A stretch of DNA of 25,111 bases from Candidatus Peregrinibacteria bacterium CG_4_9_14_0_2_um_filter_41_14 (GCA_002788755.1 PFRW01000033.1:1-25111), one strand, 5' to 3'. Positions 1 through 8,366 are shown, numbered from the stretch's first letter. A program made the numbers and translations. Notes: generated by a model not told the origin, from the letters alone.

Positions 1-2
1 AA

Positions 3-628
3 ACAGAAGGATTTACTGTAGATTTAAGCGGAATTAGTAGGGGTGCCCTGTTGTCATTATTTCGGACACAAGGGGTCGAATTAACGCAGTTTTGCACGGT
101 GCTGTTGAATGTTTATTTAGTATGCCGGACAAAGAGCTAAATGGTGGCGGTGAGTCATTATTTATCAATACCGTCAATCATTTAAAAGAAACTTATGGAA
201 TTAATCCAGACGAGTTAGAAGTTACAATTATGGGCGGTGCCGGACCTTGTTGTTACGGACATGGTGCCGATTCGGATGGAAAATATCTAAAACATTTGGA
301 GTTATTGGAAGCGTATGAAAAGAAAACAGCAGGCACCAAGCCTATCGTTAAGCGCGGTGGTATTCACAAAGGTCCACGCAAAGGCGGCCATAGTATCGAT
401 ATAAATGAACTATTACGCCGGCAAGCGGAAGCCATTGGTGTTAAAACCGAGCATATTTGTATTAGCGATGATTGTACCTGTTGCGCAGGCCGTAGCGCCG
501 ACGGCAAAAATGGGAAGTTCTTCTCCAACATCTACAAGTCCGACAAGGAAGATAAACGCCGCAATGCCGTTACTGTTAAGCCAAAACGCAGTCTTTGGGA
601 GAGATTTAAACGTTGGTTTAGAAAATAA
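3..628 (+). CDS. YfiH/LACC1-like (multicopper polyphenol oxidase, DUF152) family protein, 5'-truncated and apparently frameshifted
   Basis: The family comprises cytoplasmic metal-dependent enzymes described as purine nucleoside phosphorylase/adenosine deaminase-like. Seen here: GAGPCCYGHG (family: GPxIGPCCYEVG), then HSIDINELLRRQAEAIGV and a C-terminal CT...KFFS block (family: L-N-x-x-QL...GV...CT...FFSYRR). A Cys in GCPVVIISD at 44-46 and a His in VLHGAVECLF at 95-97 fit two of the metal ligands. The frame carrying these is closed by TAG TAG at 35-40, while the +1 frame upstream reads DLSGISRG. Adding one G to the GGGG run at 41-44 would join the two as SRGCPVV. TTG at 92 is the first start codon usable without a shift, but it would remove the metal-binding Cys. 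So this is a gene entering from the left with a one-base deletion, either real or an assembly error. The basic tail (RSLWERFKRWFRK) is not typical of the family. Confidence 0.72.
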
Positions 629-666
629 TCGCTGATTTAACAGAAAAAAGCTCCTTTGGTAGACCC

Positions 667-695
667 TTGTTATTTGGGCTTATTTTTGCTATAAT
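667..695 (+). promoter_or_regulatory. sigma-70-type promoter of the pilus operon
   Basis: TTGTTA at 667-672 and a perfect TATAAT at 690-695 are separated by 17 bp. The predicted transcription start (about 702) lies about 5 nt before the TTG at 707 and about 35 nt before the GTG at 737. The upstream gene ends at 628, so this promoter most likely drives the four pilus genes. Confidence 0.7.
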
Positions 696-736
696 AATAA
701 GATTTATTGAACCTGATTTTTAATCACACAGTTTAC

Positions 737-1960
737 GTGGCTGATGACAATCAAAATATAGGTGACGATAACGGCACAACAGAGGGCATGATTCCACTTA
801 ACCTGGAAAATAAACCCGAACCAACTGTTTCCTTTAATTTGGATCCAGTAGAGCCGCAATCTGCTGAAAATAGCGACTTGGTGGATACCATCGTTAAGCA
901 AAGTACAGCCGTTGAGCCAGAAGCTCAGCCTTCTATGTTGAGTAAACTAGGTGATGAGCAGGTTTCGCAAGCGGAATTGACCAGTCTTGAGTTTCAACTA
1001 AAAAACAATGCTCGGTTGGCTAATGTTTCACGCAATGTTTTTGTGAGTATTGTAATTATTGGCACCATGATGGGCGGATATTTCTTTTTCCGTTTTCAGA
1101 GTACGCAACAAACAACTTTTAAGGCGAATTTAACTTTGAGTGAAGTAACCGATAGCCGTGTCAATCTGGAAAATGCGTACAATTACGAGCTTTATCGGCT
1201 TATTGATCGTTCTGTGCAAGATTTGGTTTGGGATGCGATGGAACTCATTCAGTATTACCAAGTTGGTTCCGACCAAGCAATATCTTTACGACAACTAGTG
1301 AATCAGCGTTTAAGCAGTATTGGAGCTCTTACTAGCCGTTTGACGATTTTTAACGCCAATGATCCCAAGGCCGCTCGTGCCTCGCTAGTTGCCGCCTTGC
1401 CCAAAGAGTTAGAAAATACCAGTGTAAAAGGCGTCATGCGCAACCAAGAGCTACATGAGGCAATTGCCAATAGCAAAAGCCTAGAAGCCATTATTGCCAA
1501 GCCAAACACAGAATTTATGCCATGGCTTGAAGAGTTTTTAGCCAGTCTCGAAATTCCGGAAACAATTTTACTAAAAGTTAATAAGGATCGAATGCTTTGG
1601 TCACAAATTATTGCCAACATCGAAGCCAAAACACGTGAGATCGATCCATTTTTTGGTAATCCTGCTAACGAATTTATTACCTACAGCAACTACAATTTTG
1701 ACAGTCGCACCAATAAAATTACCTTAACCGGTCAAATTAAAACCGAGGATAATAAAACCTTTACACGAATTGCTGATTTAATCGACATTATTGAGGCTGA
1801 TCCACACTTCCAAAATGTTGATCATCGATCCTTTACAAAAAACCCAGTACCGGCAACAGAAGCCGATTTAGCCAGTTATTATGAGGCTACTTTACAATTA
1901 GATTTTGAGTTTATTCGTGATGGCGCAACGCCAACGCCAGAGCCAGCCCCTAACGCTTAA
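737..1960 (+). CDS. PilN-like type IV pilus inner-membrane assembly protein
   Basis: A bitopic membrane protein. It has an acidic, Pro/Glu-rich cytoplasmic segment of about 100 residues, one membrane span (VFVSIVIIGTMMGGYFFFRF), and about 280 extracytoplasmic residues. The C-terminal part (ITLTGQIKTEDNKTF...FQNVDHRSF...LQLDFEF) has the pattern of the ferredoxin-like domain of PilN/PilO-type alignment proteins. It is the first gene of an operon with a PilO-like protein, a PilB-type ATPase and PilC, which supports a role in coupling the cytoplasmic motor to the pilus. It is longer than usual PilN (about 200 aa), so the family call leans on context. The start is uncertain: TTG at 707 (10 residues longer, almost leaderless) or GTG at 737, preferred because the product then begins MADDNQN; neither has a Shine-Dalgarno sequence. 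Confidence 0.6.
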   Translation: MADDNQNIGDDNGTTEGMIPLNLENKPEPTVSFNLDPVEPQSAENSDLVDTIVKQSTAVEPEAQPSMLSKLGDEQVSQAELTSLEFQLKNNARLANVSRNVFVSIVIIGTMMGGYFFFRFQSTQQTTFKANLTLSEVTDSRVNLENAYNYELYRLIDRSVQDLVWDAMELIQYYQVGSDQAISLRQLVNQRLSSIGALTSRLTIFNANDPKAARASLVAALPKELENTSVKGVMRNQELHEAIANSKSLEAIIAKPNTEFMPWLEEFLASLEIPETILLKVNKDRMLWSQIIANIEAKTREIDPFFGNPANEFITYSNYNFDSRTNKITLTGQIKTEDNKTFTRIADLIDIIEADPHFQNVDHRSFTKNPVPATEADLASYYEATLQLDFEFIRDGATPTPEPAPNA

Positions 1961-1962
1961 TT

Positions 1963-2571
1963 ATGATCCAATCAGAACTCAAAAAATCGGAGTTTGCAGA
2001 TAAGGCAAAGCAAAAGCTATTTATAGCCAAGGCTTACCTTGCCCTTACAGTAGTTGGCATTGTATTGAGTATTGGCAGTAGCTTCTACATTGTAAATTCC
2101 AAAGGTTCGGCCACCCTTAAGATTGCCGAGGTTATGCAAGATAGTCGTGATTTTGTGAACGCAACCAGCGAGATCAAGATTGAACTGGCAAAACGTCAAT
2201 CCCAATCGATTAAGTACGAACTTAACACATTCTTGCCGGCAGATGAAAATCTAACAACCTTAACAAGAACCTTTGATGAGCTTTTTGCTCAGTGGAACTC
2301 AACAATCGAACCCATTGACAATAATAGTCTTGTTTTTGGTAGTTCCACTATTGATGAAGAAAAAAGCCTCAGTATTTTACCCGTCACATTAACATTAAGC
2401 AGTTCACTTAATAACTTTCACCGCTTTTTGCAAGCAATTGAAACATCCGGTTTACCGGGAAGTAACCTGCGTTTAATGGATGTTCAATCAATTTCCCTCA
2501 ACCTTGGAACCACTGAGGAAGATGGTTTGATAAACTATACAGTTAATTTAAGCGCCTATTTTCAATCATGA
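1963..2571 (+). CDS. PilO-like type IV pilus assembly protein
   Basis: A 202-aa protein with a short cytoplasmic N-terminus, a membrane span at about residues 24-45 (AYLALTVVGIVLSIGSSFYI), a helical region, and a C-terminal domain with the PilO-type pattern ILPVTLTLSSSLNNFHRFL...LRLMDVQSISL. PilO pairs with PilN through such domains to form the inner-membrane alignment complex of type IV pili. The start is 2 bp after the previous stop. The stop overlaps the next ATG (ATGA at 2568-2571), so translation is probably coupled to the ATPase. PilO is a weakly conserved family, so the assignment rests on architecture plus position between a PilN-like gene and pilB/pilC. Confidence 0.65.
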   Translation: MIQSELKKSEFADKAKQKLFIAKAYLALTVVGIVLSIGSSFYIVNSKGSATLKIAEVMQDSRDFVNATSEIKIELAKRQSQSIKYELNTFLPADENLTTLTRTFDELFAQWNSTIEPIDNNSLVFGSSTIDEEKSLSILPVTLTLSSSLNNFHRFLQAIETSGLPGSNLRLMDVQSISLNLGTTEEDGLINYTVNLSAYFQS

Positions 2572-4061
2572 ATGATAAATTAGAACAATTAAAGAGCGCA
2601 ATTTTAGCCGGTCAGGTACCACAAATGGTTCTGAATATGATCAGCTATGCCTTGGAACAACGAGCTTCGGATATTCATATCGAGCCGTCTGCAAATAAGG
2701 TGCGTGTTCGATATCGTATTGATGGCGTTTTGCGTTTAGTTGTTGAGTACCCAAGCAATATGCATCCTGCTGTTGTTTCGCGTATCAAAATTATGTCCAA
2801 TTTAAAAATTGATGAACAACGAATTCCGCAAGATGGTCGAAGTCAGGTTACCACCAAGGACAATCGTGAAATGGATTTACGTATATCTACTTTACCCACT
2901 GTAAATGGTGAAAAAGTGGTAATGCGTATTCAAGATAAATCGCGTGAAATCCCCACATTGGTCGAGTTAGGGCTTACAGGAAACAGTCTTAAATTTTTGC
3001 AAGATGGGCTTAAGGATCCAAATGGTATTATTTTAACATCGGGGCCTACCGGTTCCGGTAAAACAACTACTTTGTACTCTTGTTTAAACATCTTAAATAA
3101 AATGGATGTAAACATTTTAACAATTGAAGATCCGGTCGAAATTGAGATGGAAGGTTTAAATCAATCGCAAGTCCATCCCGATATTGATTACACCTTTGCC
3201 ACCGGCTTACGCTCTGCACTCCGTCAAGATCCCGATATTGTGATGGTTGGGGAAATTCGTGACCATGAAACAATTAACGTGGCGATTGAAGCCTCACTAA
3301 CCGGGCATTTGGTTCTATCAACTATTCATACAAACAGTGCCACCGAAACCTTAACCCGTATTATTAATATGGGTGTCCAGCCGTTTTTAATGGCTTCCAC
3401 TATTAATACAATTATTGCGCAACGGCTTGTACGTAAGCTGTGCGATCAATGTAAAAAACAAATCAGTATTGAACAAGTAAAACAAAACGATCCCGATTTA
3501 TACGACAATATCATGATGGCTTTTAAATCTATCCCCGCTTCCGAAAAAGCCAACTATCCAGAGTTAGCAGCAACCATAACCGTCATCTATGAGCCGGTTG
3601 GCTGCGCAGCTTGTGACAATGTGGGCTACCACGGTCGCTTTGGTTTATACGAGGTTATGGACATTAACAACACCATCCGTGAAGCAATTTTGGTAGAAAA
3701 GACATCCCTGCAAATTCAAGAATTAGCTCAAGAAGAAGGCATGATTACCTTGGAACAAGCCGGTCTTATTAAGATGGCATTGGGCGAGACTTCTATGGAA
3801 GAAGTTTACCGCGTAGCTCGTCGTAGTAGTCAGGAGACAGGTAAGCATATGGAAGAGGAGCATACAGAAATGCATATTGATGCCCCGGTGGTTGCGTCGT
3901 CGCAGGCTCCGGTTTCACCGATCGCAGCATCGCAGGCTCCGGTTTCACCGATCGCTTCTTTCGCTGCAGGGGCTCCGGTTTCACCTCCGCCTGCTCCGCC
4001 TGTCCCTTCAACCCTAGAAATCACTCTCCCAGAAAATAGTCAAGCCTCTAGCCCCCAATAA
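2568..4061 (+). CDS. pilB: type IV pilus assembly ATPase (PilB/GspE family)
   Basis: The cytoplasmic hexameric motor that powers pilin assembly. Walker A GPTGSGKT lies at residues 159-166 (Lys165), with Walker B/Asp-box DPDIVMVGEIRD from about residue 222 and the His-box GHLVLSTIHTN. Two CxxC pairs (Cys292/295 and Cys346/349) form the zinc site that marks PilB/GspE rather than PilT. The N-terminal N1/MshEN domain found in most PilB proteins is absent: the protein opens directly with the N2 region (ASDIHIEPS). The C-terminal 70 or so residues form a Pro/Ala-rich low-complexity tail made of SQAPVSPIA-type repeats, which is unusual for the family. It overlaps the PilO-like gene by 4 bp and abuts pilC. 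No separate PilT retraction ATPase is in the window. Confidence 0.93.
   Translation: MNDKLEQLKSAILAGQVPQMVLNMISYALEQRASDIHIEPSANKVRVRYRIDGVLRLVVEYPSNMHPAVVSRIKIMSNLKIDEQRIPQDGRSQVTTKDNREMDLRISTLPTVNGEKVVMRIQDKSREIPTLVELGLTGNSLKFLQDGLKDPNGIILTSGPTGSGKTTTLYSCLNILNKMDVNILTIEDPVEIEMEGLNQSQVHPDIDYTFATGLRSALRQDPDIVMVGEIRDHETINVAIEASLTGHLVLSTIHTNSATETLTRIINMGVQPFLMASTINTIIAQRLVRKLCDQCKKQISIEQVKQNDPDLYDNIMMAFKSIPASEKANYPELAATITVIYEPVGCAACDNVGYHGRFGLYEVMDINNTIREAILVEKTSLQIQELAQEEGMITLEQAGLIKMALGETSMEEVYRVARRSSQETGKHMEEEHTEMHIDAPVVASSQAPVSPIAASQAPVSPIASFAAGAPVSPPPAPPVPSTLEITLPENSQASSPQ
3900..3985 (+). repeat. in-frame 30-bp tandem repeat in the pilB tail
   Basis: A 26-bp unit beginning TCGCAGGCTCCGG is identical at 3900-3925 and 3930-3955 (30-bp period). 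A 15-bp part of it (GGCTCCGGTTTCACC) recurs at 3971-3985. The repeats are in frame and encode (S)QAPVSPIA units. The near-perfect DNA identity suggests recent duplication and possible length variation between strains. Confidence 0.85.
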
Positions 4062-5366
4062 ATGTCTAAGCAAGCCAAGGGCTTTTCATTAGCCGATACC
4101 GAAGAGATGCAAGCTTTTAATTTAGATGCAACTCCTCAACCCGACGCCAAAGCCGAAATCGAAAAATTAGCCGACGAAGAACAGGTAATTCATCTGGATA
4201 TTGATGATATTGATTTAGTGAAGATCCAAAGTGAGGTTAAAAAAATTGATAAAGCCAGCGCTAAAGGCAAAGCTAAATACGGTGCGGCCTATAAGGATCT
4301 CCATAAAGCTTTTAGTTTTGGCCATCATGTTCCAATCCGTGAGAAGCAAACATTTTACGAACTGACTTCTGTAATGATTGAGGCTGGTATTCCGATCTTA
4401 AAAACAATTAAGGTTTATGCAGATCAAACCACCCACAAGTATTTTCAAAAAGTTTGCCGTGCCATTTCTTGGCAAATTGAAAATGGTGAAAAGTTTTCTG
4501 ATGCTTTAGCTGAATACCCCAAAATTTTTGACGAGGCCGAGCGGGGGACAATTGCCGCCGCCGAAGCCACAGGACGACTTGTAGAAGCCTTTCGTCGTTT
4601 AGCGATTGAAGTGCAAAAAAGCTCATTGTTACGAAGCAAAGTGCGAGGGGCATTAATTTATCCGGTTACCGTTATGGCTTTTGTCGTTGTGACTGTGTTT
4701 ATTTTAATGCGGTATGTCGTACCTCAAATTAGTCAGCTTTTTCTTCAAGCCAATTTGGAATTACCGGCAATTACCCGCGCCGTTGTTGGTACAAGCGAGT
4801 TCTTCGTTCAGTATGGTGTCCTTGTGCTAGTCGGCATCGTGGCTGTTATTATTACCAATTACCTTCTGTATCGAGTTGAAAATATTCGCTACTATTACCA
4901 TTTGATCGAACTTAAAATTCCAATTTTTAATACTTTTCTCAAAGATTACACACAGGCTGCCTTTGCCCGAAGCCTTGCTAACTTGATTTCCAGTGGCGTA
5001 GGCATTGTTCAAAGTTTAGAAATTACCGCCAAAAGTGTCAATAATCTGGTTTATCGGAGAAAGATTGAATTACTCGCAAAAGATGTGACCAATGGTATTA
5101 GTATGGGCGACAGTTTGGCCAATAGTCCCTATTTTTCCAACATGTTGGTTCATATGATTACCGTTGGTGAACAAACAGCCCAAATCGACAATATTGCGCT
5201 TAAGCTAGCCAATTACTATACCGAGAAAGTCTACGATACCGCCGACAATTTTGCTAAACTCTTACAGCCACTGATTATTGGGGTTGTGGGCGGCATTGTT
5301 GGTGTGATTGTTTTGGCGATTATGCTCCCAATGAGTGATATACTGGGTAGTATCGAGTCCTTGTAA
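4062..5366 (+). CDS. pilC: type IV pilus inner-membrane platform protein PilC (GspF family)
   Basis: The polytopic platform protein that the PilB motor acts on. Two T2SSF domains are visible: the first from about residue 95 (FYELTSVMIEAGIPILKTIK ... NGEKFSDALAEYPKIF), followed by membrane spans (LIYPVTVMAFVVVTVFILM and YGVLVLVGIVAVIITNYLL). The second starts at FARSLANLISSGVGIVQSLE and ends with the span LIIGVVGGIVGVIVLAIMLPM. The 434-aa length is slightly above the usual 400 because of an extra hydrophilic, acidic N-terminal stretch of about 90 residues. It begins directly after the pilB stop (AATAAATG) and is the last gene of the operon; pilin and PilD genes are not in the window. Confidence 0.92.
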   Translation: MSKQAKGFSLADTEEMQAFNLDATPQPDAKAEIEKLADEEQVIHLDIDDIDLVKIQSEVKKIDKASAKGKAKYGAAYKDLHKAFSFGHHVPIREKQTFYELTSVMIEAGIPILKTIKVYADQTTHKYFQKVCRAISWQIENGEKFSDALAEYPKIFDEAERGTIAAAEATGRLVEAFRRLAIEVQKSSLLRSKVRGALIYPVTVMAFVVVTVFILMRYVVPQISQLFLQANLELPAITRAVVGTSEFFVQYGVLVLVGIVAVIITNYLLYRVENIRYYYHLIELKIPIFNTFLKDYTQAAFARSLANLISSGVGIVQSLEITAKSVNNLVYRRKIELLAKDVTNGISMGDSLANSPYFSNMLVHMITVGEQTAQIDNIALKLANYYTEKVYDTADNFAKLLQPLIIGVVGGIVGVIVLAIMLPMSDILGSIESL

Positions 5367-5428
5367 AATGTGCTTTAGTTAATGCTCTTGGACTGCTACC
5401 ATTATGCCAGTAGTCTAATCTGTTTAAC

Positions 5429-6232
5429 TTGAGTTATAAAATTATATTTATAGGTGACGTATCTGGCGGCGCAGGACGTAAAGCCGTTCAGCATTTTTTG
5501 CCAGGATTAATCGAAAAACACCAACCGGATCTTGTAATTGCAAATGGTGAAAATGCAACACACGGACACGGTTTTAATCGCGTTCATCATAAAGAACTAA
5601 CCGATGCGGGTGTGCACTTTTTTACCGGTGGCAACCATTCGTTTTATGAGCATGAACATGTTTCTATGCTTAATCAAAAAGACCCGGACGTGATTCGCCC
5701 TGCTAATTACCCACCCGGTGCCCCTGGACGTGGCTGGAAAATTGTAGAAACCGGAATGCGACGTATTGCCGTCATTAATTTACAAGGACGTGCTTTTATG
5801 AAGGAAGAAGTTGATTGTCCATTACGAACACTCAGTAAAATTATGAATGAAGAACTGGCACATGAGCATCTGGATTCAATTTTTATCGATTTTCACGCCG
5901 AAACAACTAGCGAAAAGAAAGCCATGTTTTATTACTGCGAACAGTTTGAGCGAGTTTCCGCCGTTGTTGGCACCCACACCCATGTCCAAACTAATGATGC
6001 CCAAGTTGGCCCCACAGGTATTGGCTTTTTAACTGATGCCGGCATGTGTGGGGCGTATCGTTCTATTATTGGCGTTGCGGTTGAGCCAATTTTAAAACGG
6101 ATGTTGACGCAATTACCGCAAAAACACATCTATAACGAGGATGGCGGTTTGCAATTTAATGGCGTTTTGTTTAAAATGGAGCAACATGACTGTACAGAAG
6201 TAACCCCGATCAATTTAACATTTGAAAATTAA
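5429..6232 (+). CDS. ymdB: YmdB-family metallophosphoesterase
   Basis: Cytoplasmic di-metal phosphoesterase. Bacillus YmdB hydrolyses 2',3'-cyclic nucleotides and affects biofilm and motility decisions. Metal-site motifs appear in family order: IFIGDVSGGAGR, NGENATHGHG, TGGNHSFYEHE, RPANYPPGAPGRG, IDFHAETTSEK, VVGTHTHVQT and FLTDAGMCGAYRSIIG. The length (267 aa) is normal for the TIGR00282-type family. GNHSFYEHE replaces the more common GNHxWDxxE, but the metal-binding Asn-His is kept. The start is TTG at 5429 with no in-frame ATG near the first motif and no Shine-Dalgarno sequence. It is 62 bp after pilC and 3 bp before the protease gene, so these two are probably co-transcribed. Confidence 0.9.
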   Translation: MSYKIIFIGDVSGGAGRKAVQHFLPGLIEKHQPDLVIANGENATHGHGFNRVHHKELTDAGVHFFTGGNHSFYEHEHVSMLNQKDPDVIRPANYPPGAPGRGWKIVETGMRRIAVINLQGRAFMKEEVDCPLRTLSKIMNEELAHEHLDSIFIDFHAETTSEKKAMFYYCEQFERVSAVVGTHTHVQTNDAQVGPTGIGFLTDAGMCGAYRSIIGVAVEPILKRMLTQLPQKHIYNEDGGLQFNGVLFKMEQHDCTEVTPINLTFEN

Positions 6233-6235
6233 ACT

Positions 6236-7471
6236 ATGATCATGGAACACGAATTAGTAAAAAAACTAAAATGGGCAAAGATTACAATCGCAATCTTAGT
6301 AGTCATTATTGCAATCATTTTAGGATCTAGAACCGTTGCCCTCCCTCAAGATGGCCTACCCGGCGAAGGCATAGTTAGCGAACGACCCGAATCATTCACA
6401 AACATTGATTTAACCTTGTTTTGGAGCATTTGGGACCAGCTTAAAGACAGCTATGTTGACGATGACCGTCTTAATGATCAAGAAATGACATATGGTGCCA
6501 TTAAAGGCATGGTCAACTCACTTAACGACCCTTATACCGGGTTTTTAACCCCGGAAGAAGCATCAATGTTCAAAGGTAGCTTAAATGCCGAATTAGAAGG
6601 TATTGGCGCCGAATTAACCATTGAAGAAGACATCCTTAAAATCGTTTCCCCATTAAAAAATTCACCAGCAGAAGCTGCAGGCATCCGGCCGGGTGACATT
6701 ATTTATAAAATTGGTGATGAGCTCGCTGCCGACTTTGATTTATTTGAAGCCGTCCAAAAAATTCGTGGCCCACGAGGTACCCAAATTGCCCTCACCCTCG
6801 TCCGCAAAGACGTAGATGAACCATTTGAAGTCATCATTACTCGCAACAAAATTGAATTAGACAGTGTAACTACTGAAGAGCTAGACGACGACATTTTCTT
6901 AATTTCGATTAATCAATTTAGCGATGACACCTTAAGCGAATTTTTGGCTGCCACTAGAGAAGCTTTGCTAGCTAACGCCAAAGGTGTAATTATTGATCTT
7001 CGTTACAATGGTGGTGGTTATTTAGAAATTACCGTTGATATGCTAGGCGAGTTATTAGAGCCGGGACAAACAGCCGTTAAAATCGAAAGCCGTAAAGATA
7101 GTTACAGTCAAGTTTTAGAAACAAATGGTAAAGCCAGATTAGCCCACTTACCTGTTGCCGTTTTAATTAATCAAGGTAGCGCCTCCGCCTCCGAAATTTT
7201 GGCCGGAGCATTACAAGATTATGGCCGTGCTTACTTAATCGGCGAACAATCTTTTGGTAAAGGAACCGTACAAGAAGTTGTCGATTTCCCGGATGGATCC
7301 AGTCTACGCTTAACAATTGCCCGATGGCTAACTCCCAAAGGCCGTGATATCAACAAAAAAGGTCTCACCCCAGACGAAGTTGTTGAATTTACGCCGGAAG
7401 CAATTGAGGCTAAGCAAGACATTCAATTAGATCGTGCCATTGAATATCTTAAAGCGCAGTTTGCCTTATAG
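6236..7471 (+). CDS. S41-family C-terminal processing protease (CtpA/Prc)
   Basis: A membrane-anchored serine protease that trims or degrades exported proteins. The N-terminal anchor (KITIAILVVIIAIILGSR) is followed by the helical region with NDPYTGFLTPEE, a PDZ domain (GIGAELTIEE ... PAEAAGIRPGDIIYKI), and the catalytic core. Ser317 in GSASASEI and Lys342 in SFGKGTVQ form the Ser/Lys dyad with the usual 25-residue spacing. DLRYNGGGYLEI is the typical core strand. The 411-aa length matches CtpA. The start could be ATG 6236 or ATG 6242 (MIMEHEL); neither has a Shine-Dalgarno sequence. The last 23 bp overlap the 3' end of the convergent regulator gene. Confidence 0.94.
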   Translation: MIMEHELVKKLKWAKITIAILVVIIAIILGSRTVALPQDGLPGEGIVSERPESFTNIDLTLFWSIWDQLKDSYVDDDRLNDQEMTYGAIKGMVNSLNDPYTGFLTPEEASMFKGSLNAELEGIGAELTIEEDILKIVSPLKNSPAEAAGIRPGDIIYKIGDELAADFDLFEAVQKIRGPRGTQIALTLVRKDVDEPFEVIITRNKIELDSVTTEELDDDIFLISINQFSDDTLSEFLAATREALLANAKGVIIDLRYNGGGYLEITVDMLGELLEPGQTAVKIESRKDSYSQVLETNGKARLAHLPVAVLINQGSASASEILAGALQDYGRAYLIGEQSFGKGTVQEVVDFPDGSSLRLTIARWLTPKGRDINKKGLTPDEVVEFTPEAIEAKQDIQLDRAIEYLKAQFAL

Positions 7472-8150
7472 GTACCAAATTGGATTGCTCAGCAATAATA
7501 TAGCCTTGTTTTGGCAGTGTGTGCAGTAGCTTTTGTTTAAAGTCTTTGTCAACTTTGTTACGTAAACTATTCATATGTGTTTGCACCGTATTACTGGCAA
7601 CTTGGTAATTGTAGCCCCAAACTTGCTCCAGCAGTTCGGCAGTTGAGCAAACCTGATTATTGCGCTTCATTAAATAAGTCAGCAAATCCAGCTCCCGCGT
7701 ACGCAGTCTTATTGATCTACCTTTGCGTTCAACCGTTCTTTTAATCGGATCTAGACTTAAGCTCCCAACTGTTAACAAATTTGGCTTTTTGACAACGTTA
7801 AAGTTGCTGTAGCTATGATATATTTTTTGGCAGATCAAGGCTAAATCTGTATAAAAATTTAGATACTCATCCAAACCGGATTTAAATAACTCAAATTTTA
7901 ATTCCAACCGAGCACTGGGCCCGATGCAGATTAGCAAATGTTTGGGGTACAGAATACGCCGTGCTTTAATTAGCTTAATAGTGGCCTCCGGCTTTACCGT
8001 ATTAACAAACTGAATAATAATGGTACTTTTGTCTAAAATCGCCTCTTTCTCGTCCTTTATAATGGGGAAAATTTCAGAAAGCCTGGCAAAAGTCTCTTTA
8101 ACCACGGTTGAGTTTTGCGCCTCTGTGTAACAAAATAATTTAGGATTCAT
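7449..8150 (-). CDS. orphan OmpR/PhoB-type transcriptional regulator with degenerate receiver
   Basis: The C-terminal 95 residues are a clear OmpR/PhoB winged helix: LTVGSLSLDPIKRTVERKG, then RLRTRELDLLTYLMKRNNQV, LLEQVWGYN, a TVQTHMNSLRNKVD recognition helix, and HTLPKQGYII. The N-terminal 120 residues are receiver-like in size, but the strand that normally ends in the phospho-acceptor Asp reads DKSTIIIQFVN, and no DD/D/K set is visible, so phosphorylation is unlikely. No histidine kinase gene lies nearby. ATG at 8150 is preferred over TTG at 8174. Three direct repeats at 11-bp spacing sit just upstream, as expected for binding of this regulator class, suggesting autoregulation. It converges with the protease gene (23-bp overlap). 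Confidence 0.85.
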   Translation of the reverse strand: MNPKLFCYTEAQNSTVVKETFARLSEIFPIIKDEKEAILDKSTIIIQFVNTVKPEATIKLIKARRILYPKHLLICIGPSARLELKFELFKSGLDEYLNFYTDLALICQKIYHSYSNFNVVKKPNLLTVGSLSLDPIKRTVERKGRSIRLRTRELDLLTYLMKRNNQVCSTAELLEQVWGYNYQVASNTVQTHMNSLRNKVDKDFKQKLLHTLPKQGYIIAEQSNLVPIRQTAL

Positions 8151-8179
8151 AAATGGAAAATAATTAAATACCAACTCAA

Positions 8180-8221
8180 TTTATAGGAACAAATTTAAGG
8201 ACAGTTTAAGTATTATTTAAA
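8180..8221 (-). promoter_or_regulatory. pho-box-like triple direct repeat and -10 of the orphan regulator
   Basis: On the plus strand TTTAAG, TTTAAG and TTTAAA occur at 8194-8199, 8205-8210 and 8216-8221, exactly 11 bp apart (CTTAAA/CTTAAA/TTTAAA on the transcribed side). A TATAAA (plus-strand TTTATA, 8180-8185) follows 8 bp downstream. OmpR/PhoB proteins bind such 11-bp direct repeats in place of a -35 element. The direct target is inferred to be the regulator's own gene. Confidence 0.55.
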
Positions 8222-8233
8222 TTTTAATAAAAC

Positions 8234-8260
8234 TAGACAAGGCAGCCTTAATCCTATAAA
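8234..8260 (+). promoter_or_regulatory. likely promoter of tRNA-Ser(GCT)
   Basis: TAGACA (8234-8239) and TATAAA (8255-8260) with a 15-bp spacer, about 16 bp before the tRNA. The spacer is short, but the other tRNA-Ser gene has the same arrangement (TGGACA-15-TATAAA), which strengthens both. Confidence 0.45.
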
Positions 8261-8276
8261 TTACATGAGTCTATAC

Positions 8277-8366
8277 GGAGAGGTGCCGGAGTGGTCGAAC
8301 GGGGCTTCCTGCTAAGAAGTTATCCGGGTAACTGGATCGAGGGTTCGAATCCCTCCCTCTCCGCCA
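8277..8366 (+). tRNA. tRNA-Ser (anticodon GCT)
   Basis: A 90-nt cloverleaf with a long variable arm, as in serine tRNAs. Acceptor GGAGAGG (8277-8283) pairs with CCTCTCC (8356-8362). The discriminator is G and CCA is encoded (8364-8366). The anticodon loop CTGCTAA has GCT at 8311-8313, between stems GCTTC and GAAGT. The variable arm stem is ATCC/GGAT. The T arm is GAGGGTTCGAATCCCTC. It decodes AGC/AGU. Confidence 0.97.

Noticed and set aside
3793..4024. Repeat-containing antisense frames over the pilB tail
   Set aside because: Shadows of the in-frame duplicated coding repeat, with no separate expression signals.
5388..5420. Promoter between pilC and the ymdB-like gene (TTGGAC ... TAGTCT/TAATCT)
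   Set aside because: The -35 is fair, but the -10 at the right spacing matches only 3 of 6 positions; read-through from the pilus operon is as likely.
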